A stretch of 8,863 nt of DNA from Flavobacteriales bacterium (lineage in GTDB: Bacteria; Bacteroidota; Bacteroidia; Flavobacteriales; Flavobacteriaceae): the NCBI GenBank assembly GCA_002747735.1, contig PDQE01000036.1, positions 1 to 8,863 on the forward strand. The letters run 5' to 3'. The translations under genes were made by a program, and so were the position numbers. Each line of letters opens with the position of its first letter. Position 1 is the first letter of the stretch. A model generated the notes under the pieces. The model saw nothing but the letters and a program-made list of their open reading frames with translations, was not told the origin of the DNA and made no database searches. Shown here piece after piece: positions 1 to 7,614 of this stretch.

Positions 1-19
1 TTTTTTCTTTTTTTAAGAT

Positions 20-158
20 GAAAGAGGCGGCTGTCTAAAAAATTATTATCTAACACTAATAGTTGTTAGAATAAACATAAAAAGGGTTTTAATTTTGGTT
101 AATGTTATTATGAGAAATTCTTTAAATTTCTCATAATAACATTATAACCGCCTCTTTC
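20..158. repeat. 139-nt inverted-repeat element with nested hairpins (MITE-like or structured 3' UTR)
   Basis: An 11-bp perfect inverted repeat, GAAAGAGGCGG at 20-30 and CCGCCTCTTTC at 148-158, closes a 139-nt segment. Inside are two further hairpins: 49-55 with 64-70 (TCTAACA/TGTTAGA), and a perfect 20-bp stem at 100-119 with 125-144. Together they could fold as a branched structure of one closing stem and two arms. The element begins about 25 nt past the stop codon of the glycan-binding protein gene. The outer arms are GC-rich in an AT-rich setting, as in the terminal repeats of small non-autonomous elements. No clear target-site duplication is visible, and no transposase is present. It could equally be a bidirectional 3'-end structure or a small RNA. 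The repeats are certain; their role is inference. Confidence 0.55.
100..144 (-). terminator. Strong AT-rich hairpin downstream of the susCD operon, possible terminator
   Basis: A perfect 20-bp stem (100-119 with 125-144, 5-nt loop CTTTA) lies about 40 nt past the stop codon of the last operon gene. On the minus strand no uninterrupted T run follows at once; a run of five T residues comes roughly 20 nt later. It is therefore not a textbook intrinsic terminator, though its position and stability suit a transcript end or an RNA-stabilising 3' structure. Confidence 0.35.
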
Positions 159-182
159 CATTTTGCTAATAACAATTAAATA

Positions 183-1856
183 CTATAAATCATCAGTATT
201 GAGATTTGGATCTAACGGAGTGGTTGTAAGCACTATATAATCTAAGTTTAGTTCGTATGTGCCGGTGTCCCAATTTCCTGTTGTAGCTCCAACTTTTAGT
301 ACAAATGGTCGTGTTGCATCCAATCCGAATGAATTTGGATCAATTTGTACTGAACGCCATTTCCATTGATTTTCTGTTGGAACAAATTTATAGTCATCAC
401 CATATCCCTGTTCACCGGTAAAGTTAAACCAAGTAAGTGCATTTCCGTCTTGGTCAAATTCTAATTGGCAATAGCCGTAGTTATTACCGGTATTAATGAG
501 CATATTTACCCAAATACCATTGGCGTAGGTTTGTGCATCCAATCCGGCCACCTCAACTGAGGCGTCTGTCATCCAGTTCCATGAACTTGTTATGGCTTGT
601 GTATAAGAGATATACTTGTTGCCTTCATTTACACCTTCTAAGCCTCCGGAACCGGTGTTTTTAAGTTCAAAGGCACCGCCTTTTTCGGTTTCGCAATCCC
701 ATGCTACGGTTGGGTTTAAAGGCCCATCTGTAATCATTACCATATTTACAGACATGTCATAAGCCATGTTGTTGCCATTACCAACGTTACCACCTCTAAA
801 CTGAATGCCTATTTTATCAATCATACCTTTTACAACAGGGAAATCTAATTCTTCCATAGAATAAGAACGCCATTCCCAACCATTGGTAGTACTCATATAG
901 TCATCATCATAACCAAATGCTGTTGTTAAGTGTCGGTCTTGTTCGCCATTTGAAGCGTCGTAGGTAAGTGGTTGTACGTAACCTTGTTTGCCATTTGAGT
1001 TTATAAGCATGGTAATATGCGGGTCATTGTAAGCAGACAAATCGAATCCTTTGCCGTTATTGTCGCTGTAGATTTTACAATATGTGCCATTCCAGCCATT
1101 GCCCACAGGGGCAGTTACTCTAAATGCAGTGCCTAACAATCCGGTAACTTCTTCCATAGTGGCTTGTGCAGCGTCATTGCCGTCTTCTACCGTATAGTCT
1201 TTATTAATATCAATAACCATAAGCGTTTGTTTAGGTAAGTAAGTATCAATGGCCTGTACTACTTTTATGGTACCTGAAGTTTGTGTGTCTCCTGCTTTTG
1301 GTATCACTACAATAGTTACCTCATCACCTATTGCCAGGTCGGCTTCTATAGATGTATAGGTTGCTGCTTCTGGTTTTGCAGCACCCAATAGTGAAACAGA
1401 TGTTCCGTTTACTTTTACCTCTTTAATTAAATCCATGTTTTCACCTTCTAAAATAAAAGGTTTGTTTTGCTGAATTTCTGACGGCCATGAAACAACAATA
1501 GCCGGAAAAAACTGAGGCGTAATCATTAAGCCGGAATTGTATTTTCTTCCATATTCGTTAGAAACTGACAACTCTCCTGCTGCTACATTACGAGGTACTT
1601 TTACTACCATGGAATTACCGTCATCTGAAACCGATGAAATTTTAAATTCATAAGCATCAATACCCACGGAGGTAGCTGTGTTTAAGTTTTCTCCGGTAAT
1701 TGTTATTTCTTCATCAACAAATGGTTGATCATCAGAAATGTTTAATATTTTGGCTACCGGAAAATCTATATCATACACAGAAGTTTCATTGCTGCAACTG
1801 TTCCATAAAAAGTAACTTATGGTAAGCAGTAAGGTGTATATTATTTTATTTTTCAT
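183..1856 (-). CDS. Surface glycan-binding lipoprotein with two IPT/TIG domains and a tandem beta-sandwich pair (SusE/F-position protein)
   Basis: A 557-residue protein in the SusE/SusF position after susC and susD. It probably sits on the outer face of the outer membrane and binds the glycan imported by its neighbours. The N-terminus is a lipoprotein signal with a weak lipobox (WNSC, acylated Cys21). Residues about 34-114 and 118-200 resemble IPT/TIG immunoglobulin-like spacer domains, with ITGEN and LEGEN motifs. The remainder is an internal duplication. Repeat A (about 207-383) and repeat B (about 384-551) share MLIN (283, 452), GYxDDY (315, 484), WxWRS (327, 498) and PL[ND]P (379, 547) at nearly equal spacing. 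Their tryptophan-rich sequence fits carbohydrate-binding beta-sandwiches, like the C-terminal domain of SGBP-B-type proteins. It starts 18 nt after the susD stop, in the same operon. The ligand cannot be predicted. No catalytic motif was seen. Confidence 0.82.
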   Translation of the reverse strand: MKNKIIYTLLLTISYFLWNSCSNETSVYDIDFPVAKILNISDDQPFVDEEITITGENLNTATSVGIDAYEFKISSVSDDGNSMVVKVPRNVAAGELSVSNEYGRKYNSGLMITPQFFPAIVVSWPSEIQQNKPFILEGENMDLIKEVKVNGTSVSLLGAAKPEAATYTSIEADLAIGDEVTIVVIPKAGDTQTSGTIKVVQAIDTYLPKQTLMVIDINKDYTVEDGNDAAQATMEEVTGLLGTAFRVTAPVGNGWNGTYCKIYSDNNGKGFDLSAYNDPHITMLINSNGKQGYVQPLTYDASNGEQDRHLTTAFGYDDDYMSTTNGWEWRSYSMEELDFPVVKGMIDKIGIQFRGGNVGNGNNMAYDMSVNMVMITDGPLNPTVAWDCETEKGGAFELKNTGSGGLEGVNEGNKYISYTQAITSSWNWMTDASVEVAGLDAQTYANGIWVNMLINTGNNYGYCQLEFDQDGNALTWFNFTGEQGYGDDYKFVPTENQWKWRSVQIDPNSFGLDATRPFVLKVGATTGNWDTGTYELNLDYIVLTTTPLDPNLNTDDL

Positions 1857-1874
1857 TTCTTTTTTGTTTATTAT

Positions 1875-3563
1875 TTAATAGCCTGGGTTTTGTTCTAATC
1901 CATAACTTTGAACTTCCGTTGTAGGAATGGGTAATACATATACTTTATTACCGTTGGGGCCGTCATAGCATTTAGATTCTAAATTGGCTTTTATTCCTTT
2001 AAAATAGTTGTTTATGTTTGGACTGTAATAATCTGCATATTTACCTCCGGTTTGGCGTTCGGTTTCTTTTTCTGTTTGCATAACATCCAAGAATCTGCCT
2101 GTACGGATTAAATCGTAAAAACGCAATTGTTCCATTGCTAGCTCTACCCGGCGTTCGTGCCATATAGCTTTTAATAAATCGTCTCCGCTTACAGATGATG
2201 ATATATCCGGCAACAGGCCGTTGGTGTTAGCAGGTGCAGCACTATAATCCATTTTTCCTTCGGCATATCCCATGCAGTAGGTACTTGTACGGGCACGTTG
2301 TCGTACAGCATTTACTTTTTCACGAGCTTCTCCTTCTTTGCCGAGACGATAGGCAGCTTCGGCATTCATTAATAATACATCAGCATAGCGTATTATTTTT
2401 ATGTTACGGTCTGCAGCTCTTGGTAAAGAAGGAAGTTTTGGTAATGCTGCCTTTCGGTTTAGCCAGGGAGAACCCTGCTGGTCTGCTTCATATTTTTTCT
2501 TTTCGCCATATACAATACCACTGTTATAGCTTTCGCCATAGATGGTACAAGATAGCCTTGGGTCGCCATTTTCAAAGGCATTGACAAGGTCAACAGTTGG
2601 GTTGTTAAAGCCCCATCCGGAACCATCAACACGATTGCCCTGATATTGATTAAAGTTGGTGCCTATAGAACCGGGGGCATATTCCTCTGAACCTTTACCA
2701 AACTGAAATTCAAATACACCTTCTACAGAATTGTCATTTTCTGTTTCCCAAAGCATAGCATAGTTACTTAATAGTTTATATTCTCCGGAGAGGATAACCT
2801 CATTGGTTAAGTTATACACATCTTGCCAGGTAACAGTCTGGTTGTCTATATCGGTACCTATTTGGTACATATAAATTCTTGCCAATAGTGCTTGTGCAGC
2901 TCCTTTGGTAGCTCTACCCATATTTGCAGCGGTATATTCACTTCTTGTGGGTAATAAAGTTGCTGCATTTTTTAAGTCTTCGGCTATTTGTGTATATACT
3001 TCGTTTACCGATACACGTTTTGCGTTGCCAAAATCTGAGGGTTGTACAGGTGATGTAAATAAGGGTATAGGGCCAAACATACGTACTAAGTACCAGTTAA
3101 AATAGGCTCTTAAAAAAAGTGATTCGCCCATTAGTCGATCTCTTAATTCTTTATCCCAGGTTACATCTTCTAACCCTTCAATTACATAGTTGGCTCTTGA
3201 TACGCCCCAGAAGCCGTGAATCCAGAAAGATTCTGCTTGTGTGAGCGATGGGCTGCCGGTACCGCCAATAATTCGCAATAGGCTGTTGTTGTCACTGTCA
3301 TTACTGCCTTTTTCGGCATCGTCTGAAGTCATGTCTCCGAGAAAGAAATCAAAATGGCCGCCTACCCATTGTCCTTCGGGGCCGGCACCTTCGTCAAATT
3401 GAAGCAGGTCATAAATGCCATTTACTGCATAAATAGCATTGTTTTCTGAATTAAAGTAGTTATCACTATTTTCAACTCCTTGTTGTGTTAAGTCAAGATA
3501 GTCTTGACAAGCAAACAATGAAAAAAGTAATGGCAATACTATATAATATATTATTTTTTTCAT
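1875..3563 (-). CDS. susD: SusD/RagB-family outer-membrane glycan-binding lipoprotein
   Basis: A 562-residue SusD homologue of normal length. SusD proteins form a lid on the SusC barrel and deliver bound oligosaccharide to it. The signal peptide ends in a good lipobox (LFAC, Cys19) followed by QDYLDL, the usual SusD start. Residues 43-53 (AIYAVNGIYDL) and 147-164 (ESLFLRAYFNWYLVRMFG) match the conserved SusD N-terminal helices, and GRATKGAAQALLARIYMY at 216-233 is the characteristic TPR-type helix. The C-terminal half has the RagB/SusD hallmarks: IIRYADVLLMNAEAAYRLG, then WHERRVELAMEQLRFYDLIR, and the terminal QNPGY. The gene starts 10 nt after the susC stop and ends 18 nt before the glycan-binding protein, so the three are co-transcribed. 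Family assignment is secure; the substrate is unknown. The symbol marks the family, not starch specificity. Confidence 0.95.
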   Translation of the reverse strand: MKKIIYYIVLPLLFSLFACQDYLDLTQQGVENSDNYFNSENNAIYAVNGIYDLLQFDEGAGPEGQWVGGHFDFFLGDMTSDDAEKGSNDSDNNSLLRIIGGTGSPSLTQAESFWIHGFWGVSRANYVIEGLEDVTWDKELRDRLMGESLFLRAYFNWYLVRMFGPIPLFTSPVQPSDFGNAKRVSVNEVYTQIAEDLKNAATLLPTRSEYTAANMGRATKGAAQALLARIYMYQIGTDIDNQTVTWQDVYNLTNEVILSGEYKLLSNYAMLWETENDNSVEGVFEFQFGKGSEEYAPGSIGTNFNQYQGNRVDGSGWGFNNPTVDLVNAFENGDPRLSCTIYGESYNSGIVYGEKKKYEADQQGSPWLNRKAALPKLPSLPRAADRNIKIIRYADVLLMNAEAAYRLGKEGEAREKVNAVRQRARTSTYCMGYAEGKMDYSAAPANTNGLLPDISSSVSGDDLLKAIWHERRVELAMEQLRFYDLIRTGRFLDVMQTEKETERQTGGKYADYYSPNINNYFKGIKANLESKCYDGPNGNKVYVLPIPTTEVQSYGLEQNPGY

Positions 3564-3573
3564 CTTTTAAGTA

Positions 3574-6500
3574 TTAAAAAGTTATGTTAAGACCAAATGA
3601 ATAGATGCGTGGTTGTGGATAGTTTACCATATCTACACCATAATATAACGGATTTTCATATAGGCCAAATAGTTCGGGGTCTAAGCCACTGTATTTGGTA
3701 AATGTAAGTAAGTTGTCTGCTGCTGAGTAGATACGCAAACGCTTAATACCCATTTTTTGGGTTATATCTTGTGAAAATGTATAACCCAATTGAATTTGTT
3801 TTAATCGCAGGTACGAACCATCTTCAACCATGCGGTCACTTACCGCAGTGCCATTTTGGTTGCTGTCCGTTAAGGCTAAACGAGGTAAGTTTGATGTGGT
3901 ATTATCTGCACTCCAGTGGTTTAATGCCATGTCTTTGCTAATGTTGGTTTCAAACATGTCTGTGCTGTATAGCGATTGATACATGGCGTTAAATATTTCG
4001 TTACCAACGGAATAGTTCATAAATGCAGTAAAGTCGAAATTTTTATATCCTAAATTTAAGTTAATGCCTCCGGTAAAATTGGGGCTTGCACTGCCAAGAT
4101 ATGTTTTGTCTTCCTCATCTACTAAACCGTCATCGTTTTGGTCAATAAATATAACATCACCCAATTGAGGTGTGGTACCTCCGGGGCCTTTAATTGCCGT
4201 TCCGTTTGAGGTTACATAATTATCTAAATCTGCTTGTGTTTGAAAAATACCATTGGTTTTATAACCATAAAAATAAGCAATTTCCCTACCTTCTTCGGTT
4301 TTTGTTGTATTGCCGATGCGTCCAACACTACCGGAGCGTATCGGGTCACTTCCTGCCAAACTGGTTACTTCGTTTTTAATCCATGTAGTATTAATGCCTA
4401 TTCCGTAAGTAAAATCGCCTGCGGTATTATTGTAGTTTATAGAAAACTCAACACCTTTGTTTTGCATGGTACCTGCATTTATAATAGGACTTCTTTTGCC
4501 GGCATAAAGAGGGATAGGAACGCTTAGAATCATATCTTTTGTTTTGCGAACAAAATAATCTATGCTACCGTCTAATTTATTATCAAATAATCCGTAATCG
4601 ATACCTATATTATACTGTTCGGCAGACTCCCATTGCAATTCTTCATTAGCCAGTTGATTTTGTACGCTTCCTTCTACAATTTCTTTATTGAAAGCGTAGG
4701 TGTAGCCGTTGTTTACACTTGTTACGTAGCCAAAATCACTGGCACTGTCTTGATTGCCTACAAGGCCCCATCCGGCTCTAAATTTTAAAACAGGTATTAC
4801 ATCACGCAAAGATTCCATAAAGTCTTGGTTGGCAATATTCCATCCGAATGAGAATGATGGAAACCATCCCCAACGGTAATCTTTGGTAAAGCGGGAAGAG
4901 CCGTCAAAACGCAAAGTGCCGGTAATCATATATTTATTGTCCCAAGAAAAGTTGGTACGGGCAAAGTATGACTGTAAGCGATTGTGGCCTTTACCACCAC
5001 CTAATTGAAATTTCTCGGCATCTTTTGCAGCTCCTAAGTATTGTAGGTCTGTATCTGCGGGAACGCCATATCCTTTAGCCCATATATCAGACCATTCTGT
5101 TGCTTGAAGCTCCATGCCCAAAGTGGCATTGATATTGAGTTTGTCAAATCCTTTATTGTAAGAAAAATAATTGGTGTTTACCCAAATATCGCCATTACCT
5201 CTTTTTCGATAAAGTGTTTGTTCGTCATTTTTTTGACTGGCCGTAATGTAATATTCCGGACTAAATTTTTTGTAATCATTAAAGATAAGGCTTCTGCCAT
5301 ATTGCGAACGGAAAGACAGCCCTTTTGTAAACAAATCATCTATCTGCAAGAAAAAGTTTCCTACAAATCTATTGTCTTTTGTTTTGGTATAACTGTTTTG
5401 CCAAATTCCCAAAGCAGGGTTGGTCTGTGCGGGCGAGTAATATATCTGGCCGTAAAAATTGGTATAAGTATCCCATGCAGCAGACACAGGGTCGCTACGT
5501 AAAGCCCCTGGTAAAACACTACGATAAAATTCATTGTCGTTGTCATCGGGTTTTTTATGCCAAACATAGTTTATGTTCAGTCCTAACTTTACATTTTCTT
5601 TAATTGAATAGGTATTGTTGGTGTGTAACATAAACTTTTTAAGTTTTGTACCTTTTATAATACCTTGCTCATCAGAATACGTAGTGCCAAAGTTATAGTT
5701 GTACTTATCGTTATTGCCTTGTACACTTACGCTATGTCTATTAGAAAAAGCTACACGTGTAACTTCGTCTTGCCAGTTAGTACCTTTTAAATAAGTGCCG
5801 TTTTTTTCACTTTCAAGAATGTATTGTAATCTTGGATCAGTAGCACCTATCGTTTCTCTTGCGTGGGCAAATTGAGTGGCATCTGCCATATCTAAGGTTT
5901 TGGCAACTTTGGAAATCCCAAGATATGTAGTGGCTTCTATTTCCATTTCTTTTCCTCTGGCACCTGATTTGGTTTTAATTAAAACAACACCGTTGGCACC
6001 TCTGGAACCGTAAATTGCAGTTGCCGAGGCATCTTTTAATATTTCCATACTCTCTATGTCTGATGGTGCAATGTAGCTAATATCGCTACTTGGAAAACCA
6101 TCTACTACATATAAAGGATTGGAATTGTTTACGGTGCCTATACCACGAATACGTATGGTAGCTCCTGCTCCTGGACTACCTGAATTGGAAATAACATTTA
6201 CCCCCGCCATACGGCCTTGCATAGCTTGTACCGCATCAAGAGAGTTTGTCTTTTTAAGTTCAGCAACATCTACCTTGCCAACGCTTCCGGTAAGGTCACT
6301 TTTACGAATTACACCATACCCTACTACTACCACTTCGTCGAGTAATTGTGTATCTTCTTCTAATGTAACGGTAATATTGGTACTGCCATTTAGCGGAATT
6401 TCTTTTGTTTTAAATCCCATATAGGAAATAACCAACGTAGGATTGCTTGTGGTTATCTTTAATGAGAAATTCCCGTCAAAATCAGTAGTTGTACCGTTTA

Positions 6501-6645
6501 ATGTTCCTTTTTCTACAACAGACGCTCCAATAACAGGATCACCTTGTTCATTTTCGGTTACGGTTCCTGAAACAGTATTCTGCTGTGCCAGCATTACTTG
6601 ACAGCCAAAAAGCATAACTGCAAGTATTGAATATATATATTTCAT
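3574..6645 (-). CDS. susC: SusC/RagA-family TonB-dependent outer-membrane transporter
   Basis: A 1023-residue TonB-dependent transporter that imports oligosaccharides through the outer membrane with its SusD partner. The start chosen is ATG at 6645. The frame can be extended to a TTG at 6684, but that codon lies inside the promoter -7 box, and only the 6645 start puts the signal peptide (MKYIYSILAV..., predicted cut after MLA, residue 20) at the N-terminus. Domain order: carboxypeptidase-regulatory-like domain (about 23-97), SusC TonB box LDEVVVVGYG (102-111), plug (about 118-228, with RIRGIGTVNNSNPLYVVDG at 165-183 and EILKDASATAIYGSRGANG at 201-219), then the barrel, ending in Phe as outer-membrane barrels do. 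It is the first gene of the operon. All parts look intact. An LFGC stretch at 12-15 resembles a lipobox but is probably not one. Substrate unknown. Confidence 0.96.
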   Translation of the reverse strand: MKYIYSILAVMLFGCQVMLAQQNTVSGTVTENEQGDPVIGASVVEKGTLNGTTTDFDGNFSLKITTSNPTLVISYMGFKTKEIPLNGSTNITVTLEEDTQLLDEVVVVGYGVIRKSDLTGSVGKVDVAELKKTNSLDAVQAMQGRMAGVNVISNSGSPGAGATIRIRGIGTVNNSNPLYVVDGFPSSDISYIAPSDIESMEILKDASATAIYGSRGANGVVLIKTKSGARGKEMEIEATTYLGISKVAKTLDMADATQFAHARETIGATDPRLQYILESEKNGTYLKGTNWQDEVTRVAFSNRHSVSVQGNNDKYNYNFGTTYSDEQGIIKGTKLKKFMLHTNNTYSIKENVKLGLNINYVWHKKPDDNDNEFYRSVLPGALRSDPVSAAWDTYTNFYGQIYYSPAQTNPALGIWQNSYTKTKDNRFVGNFFLQIDDLFTKGLSFRSQYGRSLIFNDYKKFSPEYYITASQKNDEQTLYRKRGNGDIWVNTNYFSYNKGFDKLNINATLGMELQATEWSDIWAKGYGVPADTDLQYLGAAKDAEKFQLGGGKGHNRLQSYFARTNFSWDNKYMITGTLRFDGSSRFTKDYRWGWFPSFSFGWNIANQDFMESLRDVIPVLKFRAGWGLVGNQDSASDFGYVTSVNNGYTYAFNKEIVEGSVQNQLANEELQWESAEQYNIGIDYGLFDNKLDGSIDYFVRKTKDMILSVPIPLYAGKRSPIINAGTMQNKGVEFSINYNNTAGDFTYGIGINTTWIKNEVTSLAGSDPIRSGSVGRIGNTTKTEEGREIAYFYGYKTNGIFQTQADLDNYVTSNGTAIKGPGGTTPQLGDVIFIDQNDDGLVDEEDKTYLGSASPNFTGGINLNLGYKNFDFTAFMNYSVGNEIFNAMYQSLYSTDMFETNISKDMALNHWSADNTTSNLPRLALTDSNQNGTAVSDRMVEDGSYLRLKQIQLGYTFSQDITQKMGIKRLRIYSAADNLLTFTKYSGLDPELFGLYENPLYYGVDMVNYPQPRIYSFGLNITF

Positions 6646-6681
6646 AAGCTCAAAATGTTTATGTATTATTTTTACACGATA

Positions 6682-6713
6682 CAAAAGTAGTTAGCAAGAT
6701 TTTTGAGTTCAAG
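6682..6713 (-). promoter_or_regulatory. Bacteroidota-type promoter of the susC-susD operon
   Basis: On the minus strand a -7 box TACTTTTG (6682-6689) matches the Bacteroidota consensus TAnnTTTG exactly. A -33 element CTTG (6710-6713) lies upstream, with 20 nt between its TTG and the -7 box, which suits the primary sigma factor of this phylum. Transcription would begin near 6675, giving a leader of about 30 nt before the ATG at 6645. The leader has no Shine-Dalgarno sequence, as is common in the phylum. Confidence 0.7.
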
Positions 6714-6738
6714 TATTATTTTGCCTAAAACCGATACT
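6712..6738. promoter_or_regulatory. Putative operator upstream of susC, shared with the araC promoter
   Basis: Plus-strand AGTATTATT-N12-GATACT, followed by a T run. The same 15 specified bases with the same 12-nt gap occur at 8482-8508, at the promoter of the AraC-family gene. The outer bases form a short dyad (AGTAT...ATACT). Here the site abuts and slightly overlaps the -33 element on its upstream side, where an activator would bind. The match is direct; operator function and the identity of the binding protein are inferred. Confidence 0.5.
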
Positions 6739-6865
6739 TTTTTATCTTATAGAAATTAATATTTATTTTGAGCGATAAAAATGATTTTGATATTGAAAAC
6801 GGGTTATTATTTGTATGATTAAGACAGATTAGCCTCTGTCAATAATCAGTTATACGCACTCTTGC

Positions 6866-6946
6866 GTTGCATTGCTCCGGTTCAAAGAATGCAGTATTAC
6901 ATTGAGTGTTCTGAGAATTTTTGGTAATGATATCCGGAGTTGCAAC
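6866..6946. repeat. Imperfect inverted repeat between the beta-barrel gene and the susC promoter
   Basis: GTTGCATTGCTCCGG (6866-6880) is the near reverse complement of CCGGAGTTGCAAC (6934-6946), with 53 nt between. A smaller hairpin, GACAGA/TCTGTC, lies at 6823-6840. The segment is less AT-rich than the adjacent promoter region and holds no gene with a start codon. On the minus strand it follows the barrel gene directly, so it could be a 3'-end structure or the worn remnant of a mobile or repeated element. No poly-T tract follows either hairpin. Confidence 0.35.
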
Positions 6947-6964
6947 TAAGGCTGTCAGGATTTT

Positions 6965-7546
6965 TTAAAATTTATATCCAATCCCAATTTGTATTCCAAA
7001 TTGTGTTAATTTTTGGTAATGGTTTTCTTTTTCAAACGAAATTAATGAATGTCTTTTAAAGTTTGGATTAATATAAATCAGAAAATTTTTGAAATTATAT
7101 TTTCCTCCAACTCCTAAACTATATCCTATTCCGGATTGAGAATCAAAACTCTTTTCTCCTTTTTGAAAATCTAAAGTCGGCCCGCCATTAATGTAGAAGT
7201 ATTTGCCGAAACAATAATTTACATAAAATGGAATGGAGACTAACTTTAAATCTTCTTGACTTGAATTTACAGGTGTTCCCATAAATTCGGGTGTTATTTT
7301 TACTTTTGCACGTATAAAATTGATACCTGTTTCAACAGATAATTTATTGGATAACTTTTTTAAATATTTGAATCCGAATTCATAGGAATTGCTATTGTCA
7401 TAACTGGCACCTCCATCCAATTCCTTACTGCTCAAAAGTTTACTGTCAACAAAGCCGTAATAAATTCTAAATTCATTTGCGTTTTGAGAATAGCTTTTTA
7501 AAGATGTTATAATGAATAGCAATAATAGTGTTGAATAGGTTTTCAT
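6965..7546 (-). CDS. Small outer-membrane beta-barrel protein, function unknown
   Basis: A 193-residue protein with a Sec signal peptide (MKTYSTLLLLFIITSLKSYSQ, probable cut before the Gln at 21) and no lipobox Cys. The mature part alternates polar and hydrophobic/aromatic residues in short strands divided by loops (for example LSVETGINFIRAKVKI, SIPFYVNYCFGKYFYINGG and IGYSLGVGGKYNF). It ends in IGIGYKF, with the terminal Phe of an outer-membrane barrel. Size and pattern suit an eight-stranded barrel of the PorT/OMP_b-brl type, which is common and poorly characterised in Bacteroidota. It starts 69 nt after the end of the AraC-family reading frame remnant, on the same strand, so it may be co-transcribed with the regulator. 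No clear promoter of its own was seen. A direct role in glycan uptake is not shown. The frame stays open for 41 codons past its stop, probably by chance. Confidence 0.75.
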   Translation of the reverse strand: MKTYSTLLLLFIITSLKSYSQNANEFRIYYGFVDSKLLSSKELDGGASYDNSNSYEFGFKYLKKLSNKLSVETGINFIRAKVKITPEFMGTPVNSSQEDLKLVSIPFYVNYCFGKYFYINGGPTLDFQKGEKSFDSQSGIGYSLGVGGKYNFKNFLIYINPNFKRHSLISFEKENHYQKLTQFGIQIGIGYKF

Positions 7547-7614
7547 TTTAAATGAGTTTAGATTTAACTTACGTATTGATATATCTTTTGATTAAAATAG
7601 ACGTAAAATATGTC

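Noticed and set aside
1..14. T-rich run as part of an intrinsic terminator
   Set aside because: Any hairpin it would follow lies outside the window, so it cannot be judged.
5361..5567. Minus-strand 68-codon frame inside susC
   Set aside because: It overlaps the intact susC frame on the same strand and has no domain or initiation signal.
2234..6424. Several plus-strand open frames of 61-132 codons opposite susC and susD
   Set aside because: They are antisense to strongly supported genes, have no recognisable domains and show the low-complexity composition expected of shadow frames.
6601..6645. Possible lipobox LFGC in the SusC signal peptide
   Set aside because: SusC transporters are normally cut by signal peptidase I, and a good site (MLA before QQ) follows five residues later. 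Phe at -2 is also a poor lipobox residue.
6823..6840. Hairpin GACAGA/TCTGTC as a terminator for the beta-barrel gene
   Set aside because: The stem is only 6 bp and no T run follows on the minus strand.
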